From Terriglobia bacterium (GTDB lineage: Bacteria > Acidobacteriota > Terriglobia > Bryobacterales > Bryobacteraceae), in NCBI GenBank assembly GCA_020073145.1, contig JAIQFS010000052.1:1-64000 (forward strand): DNA of 64,000 nt, in the 5' to 3' direction. Positions 15,880 through 24,925 of the stretch are shown piece by piece (position 1 is the first letter of the stretch; every line of letters starts with the position of its first letter). The notes under the pieces are model-generated. The model did not search any database, was not told where the DNA came from, and was given only the letters and a program-made list of their open reading frames with translations. A program made the position numbers and the translations under genes.

Positions 15880-17085
15880 TCAATGCGGTGGGCGCAGCAC
15901 GGTGCAGACGCTGGCGCAGATGGGGCCGCCGATATTGAACGTGGCCGCCAGCTTGGGATCCTTCACCTGGGTTTCGGCGGGCGCTTTCCCCAACAACTGC
16001 AGCGCCGACCATCCGATCATCGCGATCCCGGTGGCTCCGATGGGGTGGCCCTTGGCAATGAGGCCGCCGGAGGTGTTGATGCCGCACTCGCCGTCGGGCC
16101 GGGCTTTGCCATCCACCCAATATTGGGCGCCCTGCCCCGGCTCGGCCTTGCCGATCACTTCAGTGCCGATCGCGCCCATCACGCTGAAACAATCGTGAAC
16201 CTCGGCCACGTTGACGTCTCGGGGCTTGGCGCCCGCCATTTCGTAGGCCGTCCCCATCGCTTTGTGCGCGCCGGCGGGGCGCAGCACGTCACGGCCAGCC
16301 TTGCGGATGGGATCGGTGGCTTGCGCCCAGCCCGCGATCTCGACGCACTCCGCTTTCGGCACGCCGAGTTTCGCCAAGCCGTCTTCCGTCGCCAGGATGA
16401 GCGAGGCATAGCCATCGGTGATTTGCGAGCAATCGTAGGTCTTCAGCGGCAGGCCTTCCACCACATAGCGGTTGAAGCCTTCGATCTGCAACACCTGCGC
16501 CAGGGTGATCTGCACCTTGTTCATTTGCGCGCAGGGGTTGAATTGGGCATTAGCGTACTCTTGCACGGGAATGGCGGCCAGGTCCATCTCGGTGACGCCG
16601 TGCTCATCCATGTAGGCCTGCATGACCTCGGCGAAGATGTGGGGGAAAACGAAGACCTTGCCTTCGCGCTCATCCGGATGGGAAAAATAGCCGAGCACCT
16701 TGCCAATGAGCTTGCCATCCATTTTCCCTTCGGCATCGCGCATCTTTTCGTAGCCCACGGCGATGCCGGTTTCACCGATGCCGAGCTGTAACTTGTGAAT
16801 CACGGAGAGCACCGCCTGCCCGCCCGAGGCGCAGGCGTTCTCGACCGCCTCGATGGGTTTGCCTTCCAGGCCCGGCGTCATGGCCATCAGACCGGCCAGG
16901 AGGCCTTGCTCATTGAGCGAGAAGTTGCAGGCAGCGCCGACGCTGCCCACATCAAGAGTCGAGGGGGGCACGCCGACCTCACGGCAAGCGCCCTGGATGG
17001 CGTTCTCGAGGATGGCGGGCACCGTCATGCCGAGCAGCTTGCCGAACTTGGACTGATGAAACGCGGCAATGTAGACGGGCTTCAT
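15880..17085 (-). CDS. Thiolase family protein (SCP2-type acetyl-CoA acetyltransferase)
   Basis: A 401-residue thiolase fold. The nucleophilic Cys85 sits in 'VENACASGGQAV', the family His in 'GLIAKGHPIGATG', and the second Cys region in 'NIGGPICASVCTVL'. 'VNVAEVHDCFSVMGAIGTE' and the SCP-x/SCP2-like spacing put it with non-specific lipid-transfer-type thiolases rather than classic FadA/AtoB enzymes. It would cleave or form a beta-ketoacyl-CoA in the cytoplasm. It lies 27 bases downstream of an SDR dehydrogenase on the same strand. The pair could catalyse consecutive beta-oxidation-like steps (hydroxyacyl oxidation, then thiolysis). Substrate unknown; they diverge from the gentisate-type operon. 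Confidence 0.88.
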   Translation of the reverse strand: MKPVYIAAFHQSKFGKLLGMTVPAILENAIQGACREVGVPPSTLDVGSVGAACNFSLNEQGLLAGLMAMTPGLEGKPIEAVENACASGGQAVLSVIHKLQLGIGETGIAVGYEKMRDAEGKMDGKLIGKVLGYFSHPDEREGKVFVFPHIFAEVMQAYMDEHGVTEMDLAAIPVQEYANAQFNPCAQMNKVQITLAQVLQIEGFNRYVVEGLPLKTYDCSQITDGYASLILATEDGLAKLGVPKAECVEIAGWAQATDPIRKAGRDVLRPAGAHKAMGTAYEMAGAKPRDVNVAEVHDCFSVMGAIGTEVIGKAEPGQGAQYWVDGKARPDGECGINTSGGLIAKGHPIGATGIAMIGWSALQLLGKAPAETQVKDPKLAATFNIGGPICASVCTVLRPPH

Positions 17086-17112
17086 GCTTTGATCTCCGCT
17101 ACTCCTATTCTC

Positions 17113-17865
17113 TCAGGTCCCCGTGACCACGCCGCCATCGACGCTGAGGACCGCGCCGCTGATAAACGATGCCGCGTCCGAAGCCAGCCAGAGATAGGCG
17201 TTGGCGATATCCTCCGGCTGCCCCATGCGGCCGAGCGGGGTGTGGTCGCGCATGGTCTGCAGGATCTTGTCCGGCATGGCTTTCACCATATCGGTGGCGA
17301 TGAAGCCGGGCGCCACGGCGTTGACGCGGATGCGGTGTTTGCCCAGCTCGCGCGCCCAGACCCGCGTCATGCCGATGACGCCCGACTTGGTAGCGACGTA
17401 GTTGGTCTGGCCGAAGTTGCCATACAGGCCCACCACGCTTGACGCGTTCAGGATCACGCCACCACCGCCCGCCACCATGTGCGGCGCCACGGCGCGGGTA
17501 CAGAGAAAGACGCCCTTCAGGTTCACGGAAATCACGGCGTCGAACTGCTCGTCGGTCATCGTGCCCAGGAGCGCGCCGTCCTTGAACTTCGCGAGTTGCC
17601 CGTCACGGAGAATGCCGGCGTTGTTGACCAGCACGTGGATGGCGCCCCAGCGATCCACCACTTCGCGGACCGCCTCATCCACCGAGAAGGAATTGCTGGT
17701 GTCCACCTTCTGAAAGATGCCGCCTTCTTCGGGGGCCGCATCGTGGAGATCCCAAGAGGCCACCCGGCAGCCTTCCTGCGCAAAGCGCCGCGCGGTGGCC
17801 TTGCCGATTCCGGCAGCGCCGCCGGTGACGATCACGACTTTGTCGCGCAAGCCGGTTTCAATCAT
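17113..17865 (-). CDS. Short-chain dehydrogenase/reductase (FabG-like)
   Basis: A classical 250-residue SDR. Cofactor motif 'TGGAAGIGKATARRF' (14-28), 'NNAG' (81-84), catalytic Ser142/143 in 'LNASSVVGLYG', and Tyr156-x3-Lys160 in 'TNYVATKSG' are all present. The C-terminus 'SDAASFISGAVLSVDGGVV' is typical of 3-oxoacyl-ACP/CoA reductases. An Asp at the end of beta-2 ('ASWDLHD') suggests NAD(H) rather than NADP(H). Its gene heads the two-gene unit with the thiolase and is divergent from the FAH/gentisate genes across about 98 bases. Confidence 0.88.
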   Translation of the reverse strand: MIETGLRDKVVIVTGGAAGIGKATARRFAQEGCRVASWDLHDAAPEEGGIFQKVDTSNSFSVDEAVREVVDRWGAIHVLVNNAGILRDGQLAKFKDGALLGTMTDEQFDAVISVNLKGVFLCTRAVAPHMVAGGGGVILNASSVVGLYGNFGQTNYVATKSGVIGMTRVWARELGKHRIRVNAVAPGFIATDMVKAMPDKILQTMRDHTPLGRMGQPEDIANAYLWLASDAASFISGAVLSVDGGVVTGT

Positions 17866-17963
17866 GACCTCATCTTAAACCCGCGCACGGCCGCCTCCCC
17901 GGATGGTTGTATGATGACCTTAATTGCTGCCGAGCCGGGTTTTCCGGAGCCAAGGAGACCGCG

Positions 17964-18851
17964 ATGCGATTTTGCCGATTTGGGGAAGGCCGGCTGGGAC
18001 TGGTGGAAGGCGCGAATGTGCGGGATGTGACCGCAGCGCTCGACGTGCTGCCCGGCTGCCGGTACCCCTTGCCCACCTATGATGTGCTGATCGCCAATCT
18101 GGAAGAAGTGGCCGAGCGCGCCCGCACGATCGCGGCAGCGCCGGTGCTGCCGTTATCCAGCCTGAAGCTGCTCAGCCCGGTAGCCAATCCGGGGAAGATT
18201 GTGGCGGCGCCGGTCAACTACGGAAAGCACGCGCAGGAAGTGCGCGACAATCCGGCGCTGCACAACAACAATCCCGCCCTGCTGAAATCCATCCACACCA
18301 TCGGCCTATTCTTGAAGGCCACCAGTTCCCTGACGGGCCCCGGCGAAGGCATTGCCCTGCGCATGCTGGACCGGCGGAACGATCACGAAGTGGAACTGGC
18401 GTTCGTCATCGGCAAGGAAGCGCGCCAGGTCTCGCGGCGCGACGCGCTGCAGTACGTGGCCGGCTATGCGATCGGTCTGGATATCACGATTCGCGGCCAG
18501 GAAGACCGCAGCTTCCGCAAATCGCCCGACACCTATACGGTGCTGGGTCCCTGGCTGGTGACGGCGGACGAGATTCCGAATCCGGGCGCGCTGGATCTCC
18601 AGCTTTCGGTGAATGGAGAATTGCGCCAGAAGTCCAATACGCGCGACATGATTCTGGGGGTGCCGGAGCTGATCGAACTGGCGTCGTCGTTTTACACCCT
18701 GTATCCAGGCGACGTGGTCATCACGGGGACTCCGGAAGGGGTGGGCCCGCTCGCGCCGGGCGACACCATCGAGGCTTTCGTCGAGAGCGTGGGCTCGATG
18801 GAAGTGAAGGTGCGCGCGGCGTCGGAAGCGCCGGCGGCCGGACACGCCTAG
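17964..18851 (+). CDS. Fumarylacetoacetate hydrolase family protein (probable acylpyruvate hydrolase)
   Basis: The 295-residue protein is a member of the FAH superfamily, metal-dependent C-C hydrolases. The metal-site strings are visible: 'PVNYGKHAQEV' at the start of the FAH domain, 'NDHEVELAFVIGKEARQV' with the acidic ligands, and 'YAIGLDITIRGQEDRSF'. 'TPEGVGPLAPGDTIEAFVE' near the C-terminus is also diagnostic. I start at the ATG of MRFCRFGEGRLGLVEG, preceded by AAGGAGA, rather than 57 bases upstream. Because the next gene is a gentisate dioxygenase, its likely substrate is maleyl- or fumarylpyruvate, giving pyruvate and maleate or fumarate. The dioxygenase gene starts nine bases later. 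Confidence 0.88.
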   Translation: MRFCRFGEGRLGLVEGANVRDVTAALDVLPGCRYPLPTYDVLIANLEEVAERARTIAAAPVLPLSSLKLLSPVANPGKIVAAPVNYGKHAQEVRDNPALHNNNPALLKSIHTIGLFLKATSSLTGPGEGIALRMLDRRNDHEVELAFVIGKEARQVSRRDALQYVAGYAIGLDITIRGQEDRSFRKSPDTYTVLGPWLVTADEIPNPGALDLQLSVNGELRQKSNTRDMILGVPELIELASSFYTLYPGDVVITGTPEGVGPLAPGDTIEAFVESVGSMEVKVRAASEAPAAGHA

Positions 18852-18859
18852 GAAGCCGC

Positions 18860-19918
18860 ATGGACGCCGCGTTCCACAGTAAGCTCGAGGGCACGGCCGA
18901 GCGGAGCGAGTTCTATCAGCGGCTGAACGAGAAGAGCGCGGCGCCGTTGTGGGAGGTGCTGGCGGAGATCGTGCGGACCGAGCCGCGCACGGCGTGTGTG
19001 CCGGCCCTGTGGCGCTATGAGGACGTGCGGCCGCTGGTCATGGAGTCGGGCAAGATCATCACGGCCAAGGAAGCGGAGCGCCGCGTCTTGATTCTGGAGA
19101 ACCCGGGACTTCGCGGCCAATCGCGCATCACCCAGAGCCTCTACGCGGGCATGCAACTGGTCTTGCCCGGGGAGATTGCGCCCAGCCACCGGCACACGGC
19201 TTCGGCGTTGCGCTTCATCCTGGAAGGCGACGGCGGGTATACGGCCGTGGACGGCGAGCGGACGACGATGCACGCCGGCGATTTGATCCTGACGCCGTCG
19301 TGGACGTTTCATGACCACGGCAATCCCAGCGATCGGCCGGTGGTGTGGCTGGACGGCCTGGACATTCCCACGGTCAACCACTTCGACACCAGCTTCGCCG
19401 AGCACCATCCGGAGGAGACGCAGCCGGTGACGCGCGGCGAAGGCGACGCGCTGGCCCGGTACGGCGCGAACCTGCTGCCGCTCGAATACACGCCGCGGAA
19501 ACTAGCGGCGCCCTTGCTGAGCTATCCGTACGCGCGCAGCCGCGCGGCCCTGGAACAGCTCCATCGGAACGGTCCGGCTCACCCGTGCCACGGCGTGAAG
19601 ATGCAGTACGTCAATCCGGCGACGGGCGGGTATCCCATGCCGACCATGGGGGCCTTTCTCCAATTGCTGCCCGCCGGGTTCCGCGGAGCGGCGTGTCGTT
19701 CCACAGACGCCACGGTCTATTGCTGCGTCGAAGGATGCGGCCACACGCAGGCGGGCGACCACTCGTTCGAGTGGAAGGAGCACGACGTTTTTGTGGTTCC
19801 TTCGTGGTGCCCCGTCTCCCATCGGGCGCACGAGGAAGCGGTGCTCTTCAGCTTCTCCGACCGCCCCGCGCAAAAGGCACTGGGGATCTGGCGGGAAGAC
19901 GGCCCGACCCCGAAATAG
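18860..19918 (+). CDS. Gentisate 1,2-dioxygenase-like bicupin
   Basis: A 352-residue bicupin. The first cupin carries the iron-binding 'PSHRHTASALRFILEGDGGYTAVDGER' region (two His and a downstream acidic residue) and 'LTPSWTFHDHGNP' with the third His. The second cupin is more degenerate ('EGCGHTQAGDHSFEWKEHDVFVVPSWCPVSHRA'). 'WLDGLDIP' and 'PYARSRAALEQL' are typical of gentisate/1-hydroxy-2-naphthoate dioxygenases. The enzyme would open gentisate with O2 to maleylpyruvate in the cytoplasm. It sits between an FAH hydrolase and an aromatic-acid-type MFS importer. Salicylate or 1-hydroxy-2-naphthoate activity is possible. Confidence 0.87.
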   Translation: MDAAFHSKLEGTAERSEFYQRLNEKSAAPLWEVLAEIVRTEPRTACVPALWRYEDVRPLVMESGKIITAKEAERRVLILENPGLRGQSRITQSLYAGMQLVLPGEIAPSHRHTASALRFILEGDGGYTAVDGERTTMHAGDLILTPSWTFHDHGNPSDRPVVWLDGLDIPTVNHFDTSFAEHHPEETQPVTRGEGDALARYGANLLPLEYTPRKLAAPLLSYPYARSRAALEQLHRNGPAHPCHGVKMQYVNPATGGYPMPTMGAFLQLLPAGFRGAACRSTDATVYCCVEGCGHTQAGDHSFEWKEHDVFVVPSWCPVSHRAHEEAVLFSFSDRPAQKALGIWREDGPTPK

Positions 19919-19923
19919 CCACC

Positions 19924-21195
19924 ATGAGTGAACTGACCCCAACCATCGAGGCCCCGGGCGCGCTGGGATGGGTGTCGGGCCTGACCCTGCGCGAACGGCG
20001 CGCGTTCGTGGCCTGCGTGGGCGGCTGGGCCCTGGATGCGATGGACGTTCAGTTGTACAGCTTCGTCATCCCGGCGCTGATCGCCACGTGGGGAATCACG
20101 CGCGGGCAGGCCGGAGTTCTGGGAACAGCGGCGCTGCTGGTATCGGCGATCGGCGGCTGGCTGGCCGGATGGTTCGCGGACCGCTTCGGCCGGGTCCGCA
20201 CGCTGCAGGTGGCGATCTTATGGTTCGCCGCGTTCACGTTTCTGTCGGGACTGGCGCAGAATTTTTCGCAGTTGTTCGCGGCGCGCGCGGTGATGGGGCT
20301 GGGCTTCGGCGGCGAATGGGCGGCGGGCGCTGTACTGCTGGGCGAAGTGATCCGGCCGCAACATCGAGGCAAGGCGCTAGGCATCATGCAGGCCGGCTGG
20401 GCGCTGGGCTGGGGGGCGGCCGCTCTGCTCTACGCCGGCTTCTTTTCCTGGCTGCCGCCGCAGACCGCATGGCGGGCGCTGTTCCTGGTCGGGATCGCGC
20501 CGGCCTTGCTGGTATTTTGGGTGCGCCGCTATGTGGAAGAGCCGCCGGTGTACCTGGAATCGCGCGCCCAGCTGGCGGCAAGCGGGGACCAGCCGGGGCT
20601 GCTCGAGATTTTCCGGCCGCCTCTGGTTCGGGTAACGCTTCTCGGCGCCCTGATGGGGACGGGAGCACAGGGCGGCTACTACGCAGTGACCACCTGGCTG
20701 CCCACGTTTCTGCGCACCGAGCGCAAGCTGTCGGTCCTCGACTCGGCCGGTTATCTGGCGGTGTCGATCGCCGGGGCGTTCTGCGGTTATCTGGCGGGCG
20801 GTTTTTTGGCGGACCGCATTGGGCGGCGGCTCACGTTTCTGGTTTTCGCGATCGGCGCGGGCGCGGTGGCCGTGATCTACACCATGGTTCCGTTTGGGGA
20901 CACAGCCATGCTGATCCTGGGCTTTCCGCTGGGCTTCTTCGCTTCCGGCGTGTTCAGCGCGATGGGCCCGTTCTTCACCGAGCACTTTCCGACTCGCGTG
21001 CGCGGCGTCGGCCAGGGGTTCGCGTACAATGCCGGGCGGGCAACGGGCGCGCTCTTCCCGACACTGGTCGGGGTTCTCTCGTCACGGGTGCCCTTGGGGG
21101 AGGCCATCGGGTTGTTCGCGGGGCTGGCCTACGCGACCATGGCCGTGGCCGCGTTTCTGCTGCCCGAAACCCGCGGCAAAGCCCTGACGGCGTGA
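19924..21195 (+). CDS. MFS transporter, aromatic acid:H+ symporter-like
   Basis: A 423-residue major facilitator protein with twelve predicted helices. Family marks include 'GWALDAMDVQLYSFVIPAL' in TM1 (the D-x-x-D/M motif of aromatic acid symporters), the loop 2-3 motif 'GWFADRFGRVRTLQ', 'GLGFGGEWAAGAVLLGE' in TM4-5, and a second 'GGFLADRIGRRLTF' between TM8 and TM9. It probably imports gentisate or a related aromatic acid, since it begins five bases after the dioxygenase stop. It ends the three-gene operon. Confidence 0.85.
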   Translation: MSELTPTIEAPGALGWVSGLTLRERRAFVACVGGWALDAMDVQLYSFVIPALIATWGITRGQAGVLGTAALLVSAIGGWLAGWFADRFGRVRTLQVAILWFAAFTFLSGLAQNFSQLFAARAVMGLGFGGEWAAGAVLLGEVIRPQHRGKALGIMQAGWALGWGAAALLYAGFFSWLPPQTAWRALFLVGIAPALLVFWVRRYVEEPPVYLESRAQLAASGDQPGLLEIFRPPLVRVTLLGALMGTGAQGGYYAVTTWLPTFLRTERKLSVLDSAGYLAVSIAGAFCGYLAGGFLADRIGRRLTFLVFAIGAGAVAVIYTMVPFGDTAMLILGFPLGFFASGVFSAMGPFFTEHFPTRVRGVGQGFAYNAGRATGALFPTLVGVLSSRVPLGEAIGLFAGLAYATMAVAAFLLPETRGKALTA

Positions 21196-21239
21196 AGCGC
21201 CCCGGCCGCGGCGGCGATGCCCTGGCATATAGTGGGGAT

Positions 21240-22523
21240 ATGAGACGCCGGGCCCTGTTGTTCCTGCTTGCGTGCGGCGCTGCTGCCACCGGGGCGCTGG
21301 CCGACCGGTTGGAAGACACGTTCTACGTTCCGCTGGATCATCCGGCCATCCGCTATGCGCAGGCTCCGAACGATCCGGTGGCCCGGCTCGAAAAGCGGCT
21401 GGAGAGCGGCCAGGCCAAGCTCGACTTCGCGGCCAACGGCTGGGGCTATCTCCCGTCGGTTCTCCAGCAGCTCGGCATCAACGCCGATTCGCAGATCCTG
21501 GTATTTTCGAAGACCAGCATTCAGCTTCCGCACATCTCGCCGCGCACGCCGCGCGCGCTTTATTTCAACGACGAGGTGGCGGTCGGCTACGTTCAGAATG
21601 GGGACGTGCTGGAGCTGACCTCGCTCGACCCCAAGCAGGGCGTCATACTCTACACGCTGGACACGGAAAAATCCGCGAGTCCCGAATTCACGCGCCGGGA
21701 CGATTGCCTCAAGTGCCACCAGGGGCCCGTCACTCTGGGAGTGCCGGGAATCCTGATCAGCTCAGTGCATCCGCGGTCCAGCGAGGCGGGGGACGGGCAC
21801 GGGAGCGCGTACGAAACCGATCAACGCATCGAGATCAAAGACCGTTGGGGAGGCTGGTACGTGACCGGCACGCACGGGGCGCAGACCCACTTGGGCAACA
21901 ACCCGGCGCTGATGGATCCGCTGCAGCCGGGAGGGCCGGCGGGCCCCGGGGCGCTGAATCTGACCAGCCTGGCGGGGCTGTTCGATACGTCCCGGTACCT
22001 TGCTCCCACCAGCGACATTGTGGCGCTTCTGACGATCGAGCACCAGGTGCGCATGACCAACCTGATGATCCGGATCGGCTGGGACGCGCGCATCGCGCAG
22101 CACGACAACACGCTGGGCACGGTGCGGCCGCAGCTCGATTCAGAGATCGAAGAGATGGTGGGCTATATGCTCTACGCCGACGAAGCGCCGCTCGGCGACA
22201 CCGTAGCCGGGGTCTCGACCTTCACGAAGACCTTCGCCGCGCGCGGGCCGCGCGACCGCAAAGGGCGGTCGCTGCGCGATTTCGACCTCCACACGCGCCT
22301 GTTCCGCTACCCGCTGTCTTATCTGATTTACAGCGCGGCGTTCGACGGCATGCCGGATCTGGTGAAGGAGCGCGTGTATCAACGCCTGTACGACGTGCTC
22401 TCGGGCAAAGATCAGAGCAAGCCATTCGCGCGGCTGTCCGCGGCGGACCGGGCCGCGGTGCTGGAGATCGTTCGCGAAACGAAGCCCAACCTGCCGGCCT
22501 ACTGGGCGGCCCGTACGCAGTAG
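21240..22523 (+). CDS. Exported protein with a single CxxCH haem-binding motif
   Basis: A 427-residue protein with a signal peptide (MRRRALLFLLACGAAATGALA). Around residue 160 it has 'DDCLKCHQGP', a CxxCH site for covalent haem c. Elsewhere the sequence is not like a small cytochrome c: it contains 'LVFSKTSIQLPHISPRTPRALYFNDEVAVGYVQNG', 'TDQRIEIKDRWGGWYVTGTHG' and 'SLAGLFDTSRYLAPTSDIVALLTIEHQVRMTNLM'. I have seen such proteins annotated only as hypothetical cytochrome-like proteins in acidobacteria and planctomycetes. It converges on cydB, and the two stop codons abut (TAG/CTA). A periplasmic electron-transfer or haem-dependent enzymatic role is plausible but not shown. Confidence 0.75.
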   Translation: MRRRALLFLLACGAAATGALADRLEDTFYVPLDHPAIRYAQAPNDPVARLEKRLESGQAKLDFAANGWGYLPSVLQQLGINADSQILVFSKTSIQLPHISPRTPRALYFNDEVAVGYVQNGDVLELTSLDPKQGVILYTLDTEKSASPEFTRRDDCLKCHQGPVTLGVPGILISSVHPRSSEAGDGHGSAYETDQRIEIKDRWGGWYVTGTHGAQTHLGNNPALMDPLQPGGPAGPGALNLTSLAGLFDTSRYLAPTSDIVALLTIEHQVRMTNLMIRIGWDARIAQHDNTLGTVRPQLDSEIEEMVGYMLYADEAPLGDTVAGVSTFTKTFAARGPRDRKGRSLRDFDLHTRLFRYPLSYLIYSAAFDGMPDLVKERVYQRLYDVLSGKDQSKPFARLSAADRAAVLEIVRETKPNLPAYWAARTQ

Positions 22524-23540
22524 CTACAACCGCACCTTGCCGGAAAAGCTGCGATAGGTGAAAACAAAGTAGCCGAGGGCCAGCGCGATGCCCGGCAGGA
22601 ACCACAGGATCCCCACTTCCAGGCCGTAGCGCGGGGCCGCCGCGTTGGTCACTGTCAAAGAAAGAGACGGGTCGCCAATGGAGGGCAACACGTCGGGATA
22701 AACGCCGAACACGACGCTGGTCAGCATCCCCACGAGAAAGGCGCACGACCCCAGAAACGCGCGCAGGCCTTTGGAGAATTTCATGAGCAGCAGGCCGGCG
22801 ATGGCCAGCAACGGAAATACGTACCCCCAGGGACGGTTGGCGAAGCTCTCGCCCAAGTGCGGCTGCACACGAAAGCTCACGATGGTGATCAGGATGACGG
22901 CGGCCGCCACGCTCCACCACAGCCCGGCGGCGGCCCGCCGCGCGCGCGTTTCGACCACGCCCTCGGTCTTGAGCGCCACCCAGAGCGCGCCGTGCTCGGC
23001 CAGGGTGAGAAACGCCGCCACCGCGATCAGCACGGTGTACCAGTCGAGGATGCCGGCGTTCGGCCCGGCGGAGAAGTCCGTCCACAGGGGCAAAAAGAAA
23101 TAGCCCGAAGCATCCAGCGGCACGCCGCGCACCACGTTGCCGAGCGCGGCGCCGAAGAAGATGGCCAGCAGCGCGCTGGCGCCCGAGAACACCACATCCC
23201 ACAGCGGCGCCCAGACGGGGCCTTCGATGTGATTGCGAAACTCGATGGCGATGCCGCGCAGAATCAGCAGCCACAGCACCATCATGAGCGGCAGATAGAA
23301 GCCGCTGAAGCTGGATGCGTAGAGCGCCGGAAAAGCGAAGTAGAGCGTGCCGCCGGCGGCCAGGAGCCACACTTCATTGCCGTCCCATACGGGGCCGATG
23401 GAAGCCAGAACGGCGCGCCGCTCCTCGGCCGTCCTGGCGACAAACAGGTGCAGGATGCCGGCTCCCAAATCGAAGCCGTCGAGCACCACGTAGGCCGCGA
23501 TCATGACGGCCACCGCGCAAAACCAGAACGTCTCCATCAT
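22524..23540 (-). CDS. cydB: Cytochrome bd-type quinol oxidase subunit II
   Basis: Subunit II of the bd-type terminal oxidase, which reduces O2 with quinol at the inner membrane without pumping protons. The protein of about 338 residues opens 'METFWFCAVAVMIAAYVVLDGFDLGAGIL', the canonical CydB start with the acidic pair of TM1. It continues 'GPVWDGNEVWLLAAGGTLYFAFPALYA', another family fingerprint. Eight hydrophobic segments are visible and the end 'YRSFSGKVRL' is typical. Its first ATG overlaps the cydA stop (ATGA); a second ATG follows directly. Confidence 0.93.
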   Translation of the reverse strand: MMETFWFCAVAVMIAAYVVLDGFDLGAGILHLFVARTAEERRAVLASIGPVWDGNEVWLLAAGGTLYFAFPALYASSFSGFYLPLMMVLWLLILRGIAIEFRNHIEGPVWAPLWDVVFSGASALLAIFFGAALGNVVRGVPLDASGYFFLPLWTDFSAGPNAGILDWYTVLIAVAAFLTLAEHGALWVALKTEGVVETRARRAAAGLWWSVAAAVILITIVSFRVQPHLGESFANRPWGYVFPLLAIAGLLLMKFSKGLRAFLGSCAFLVGMLTSVVFGVYPDVLPSIGDPSLSLTVTNAAAPRYGLEVGILWFLPGIALALGYFVFTYRSFSGKVRL

Positions 23541-24853
23541 TCCTCCGGCCCGTGGTCGATCTCGCGGTGCACCAGGAACAGGAACAAGATGGCCAGCAGC
23601 GTGTACATCCCCATGAAGCCGATCAGGGAGAACAGGGCGTTGCCCTCCGCCACGCGCGCCGACGTTCCGTCGGACGTGCGCAGGATGCCGTAGATCAGCC
23701 ACGGCTGCCGCCCGACTTCGGCGGTAATCCAACCGGCCGTGGTGGCAATGTAGGGGAATGGCAGCGCCAGCATCAGGGTCCACAGCATGGGGCGGGACCC
23801 GTACAGCGCTCCGCGCTGCAACTGGAAGGCCGCCACCAGCATGACGGCGATGAAGAGCGTACCCAGCCCCACCATGATGTGGTAGCTGTAATACAACAGC
23901 GGGATGTTATCCGGCCAGAGCTCCCGCGGGAAGTCGGCCAGGCCTCGCACTTCCGCCTTCCACCGCTGGTAGGTGAGGAAGCTCAGCGCATCCGGCACGG
24001 TCAGCGGATTATCCAGCCGCTGTTGCGCCATATCCGGCTGCCCCAGGATAGTCAGCGGCGCGCCCTGCTCGGTATGGAACAAGCCCTCCATGGCCGCCAG
24101 GGTCACGGGCTGATGAAAGGCGATGTTCTTGCCCTGCCGATCGCCGGTGGGAAAGAGCATCAAGCAGCAGGAGATCCCCCCGGCGATGACGCCGATCCGC
24201 ACGAATGTGCGCCCGAACGATTCATGGCGGCGGGAGAGCAGATAGAAGGCGCCCACGGAAGCCATCACGAAACTGGCGGTCACCAGCGCCCCGATCATGT
24301 TGTGCAGGTACTGCCAGAATACCCAGGGGTTCAGCAGCAGCCCCCAAATACTGGTGAGCAGGATTTCTCCTTTGGCGGTCAGCAGGTAGCCGGTGGGGTG
24401 CTGCATCCAGGCGTCGGTGGCGATGATGAAGAACCCGGAGAGCCACGAGCCCAGGAAGACCAGGAACGCCGCCACCCAGTGCGCCTTGGGGCTGAGGCGC
24501 TTCTCGCCGTAAATGAAAGCGCCCAGGAAGCTCGATTCCAGGAAGAACGAGAAGACGCCTTCCATGGCCAGCGTCTGTCCGATGACGCCGCCCGCGGCTT
24601 TCGAAAATCGTGCCCAGTTGGTGCCGAACTGGAATTCCATGGGAATGCCGGTGACCACGCCCATGGCGAAATTGACGGCGAAGATTTTGGCCCAGAAACG
24701 CGCCGCCTGATTGTAATGGGGGTTGCCGGTACGCAGGGCCAGGGTCTTCAGCACCACGATCAGCAGCGCCAGCCCCATGGTCAATTGAGGAAACAGATAG
24801 TGGAAGGTGATGGTGAAGGCGAAGTGGATGCGATGGACCGTCAGTGCGTCCAT
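23537..24853 (-). CDS. cydA: Cytochrome bd-type quinol oxidase subunit I
   Basis: Subunit I carries the haems and the quinol site. At 438 residues it is shorter than the E. coli enzyme (about 520), meaning a short Q-loop as in CioA-type oxidases. Visible landmarks are 'HRIHFAFTITFHYLFPQLTMG' with the His ligand of haem b595/d, 'FQFGTNWARFSKAAGGVIGQ', 'LEGVFSFFLES'-type residues in 'MEGVFSFFLESSFLGAFIYG', and 'GWITAEVGRQPWLIYG' with the conserved GRQPW. No cydX-like frame was found after cydB. The gene is 72 bases downstream of the ADOP permease stop on the same strand and may have its own promoter there. Confidence 0.94.
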   Translation of the reverse strand: MDALTVHRIHFAFTITFHYLFPQLTMGLALLIVVLKTLALRTGNPHYNQAARFWAKIFAVNFAMGVVTGIPMEFQFGTNWARFSKAAGGVIGQTLAMEGVFSFFLESSFLGAFIYGEKRLSPKAHWVAAFLVFLGSWLSGFFIIATDAWMQHPTGYLLTAKGEILLTSIWGLLLNPWVFWQYLHNMIGALVTASFVMASVGAFYLLSRRHESFGRTFVRIGVIAGGISCCLMLFPTGDRQGKNIAFHQPVTLAAMEGLFHTEQGAPLTILGQPDMAQQRLDNPLTVPDALSFLTYQRWKAEVRGLADFPRELWPDNIPLLYYSYHIMVGLGTLFIAVMLVAAFQLQRGALYGSRPMLWTLMLALPFPYIATTAGWITAEVGRQPWLIYGILRTSDGTSARVAEGNALFSLIGFMGMYTLLAILFLFLVHREIDHGPEE

Positions 24854-24925
24854 AAACTTCTGGACTTACACTTAGCACCTTTCGGGCACAGCTGTCTTTA
24901 TTCGCCGTCAGAAGTCCCGACGCAT

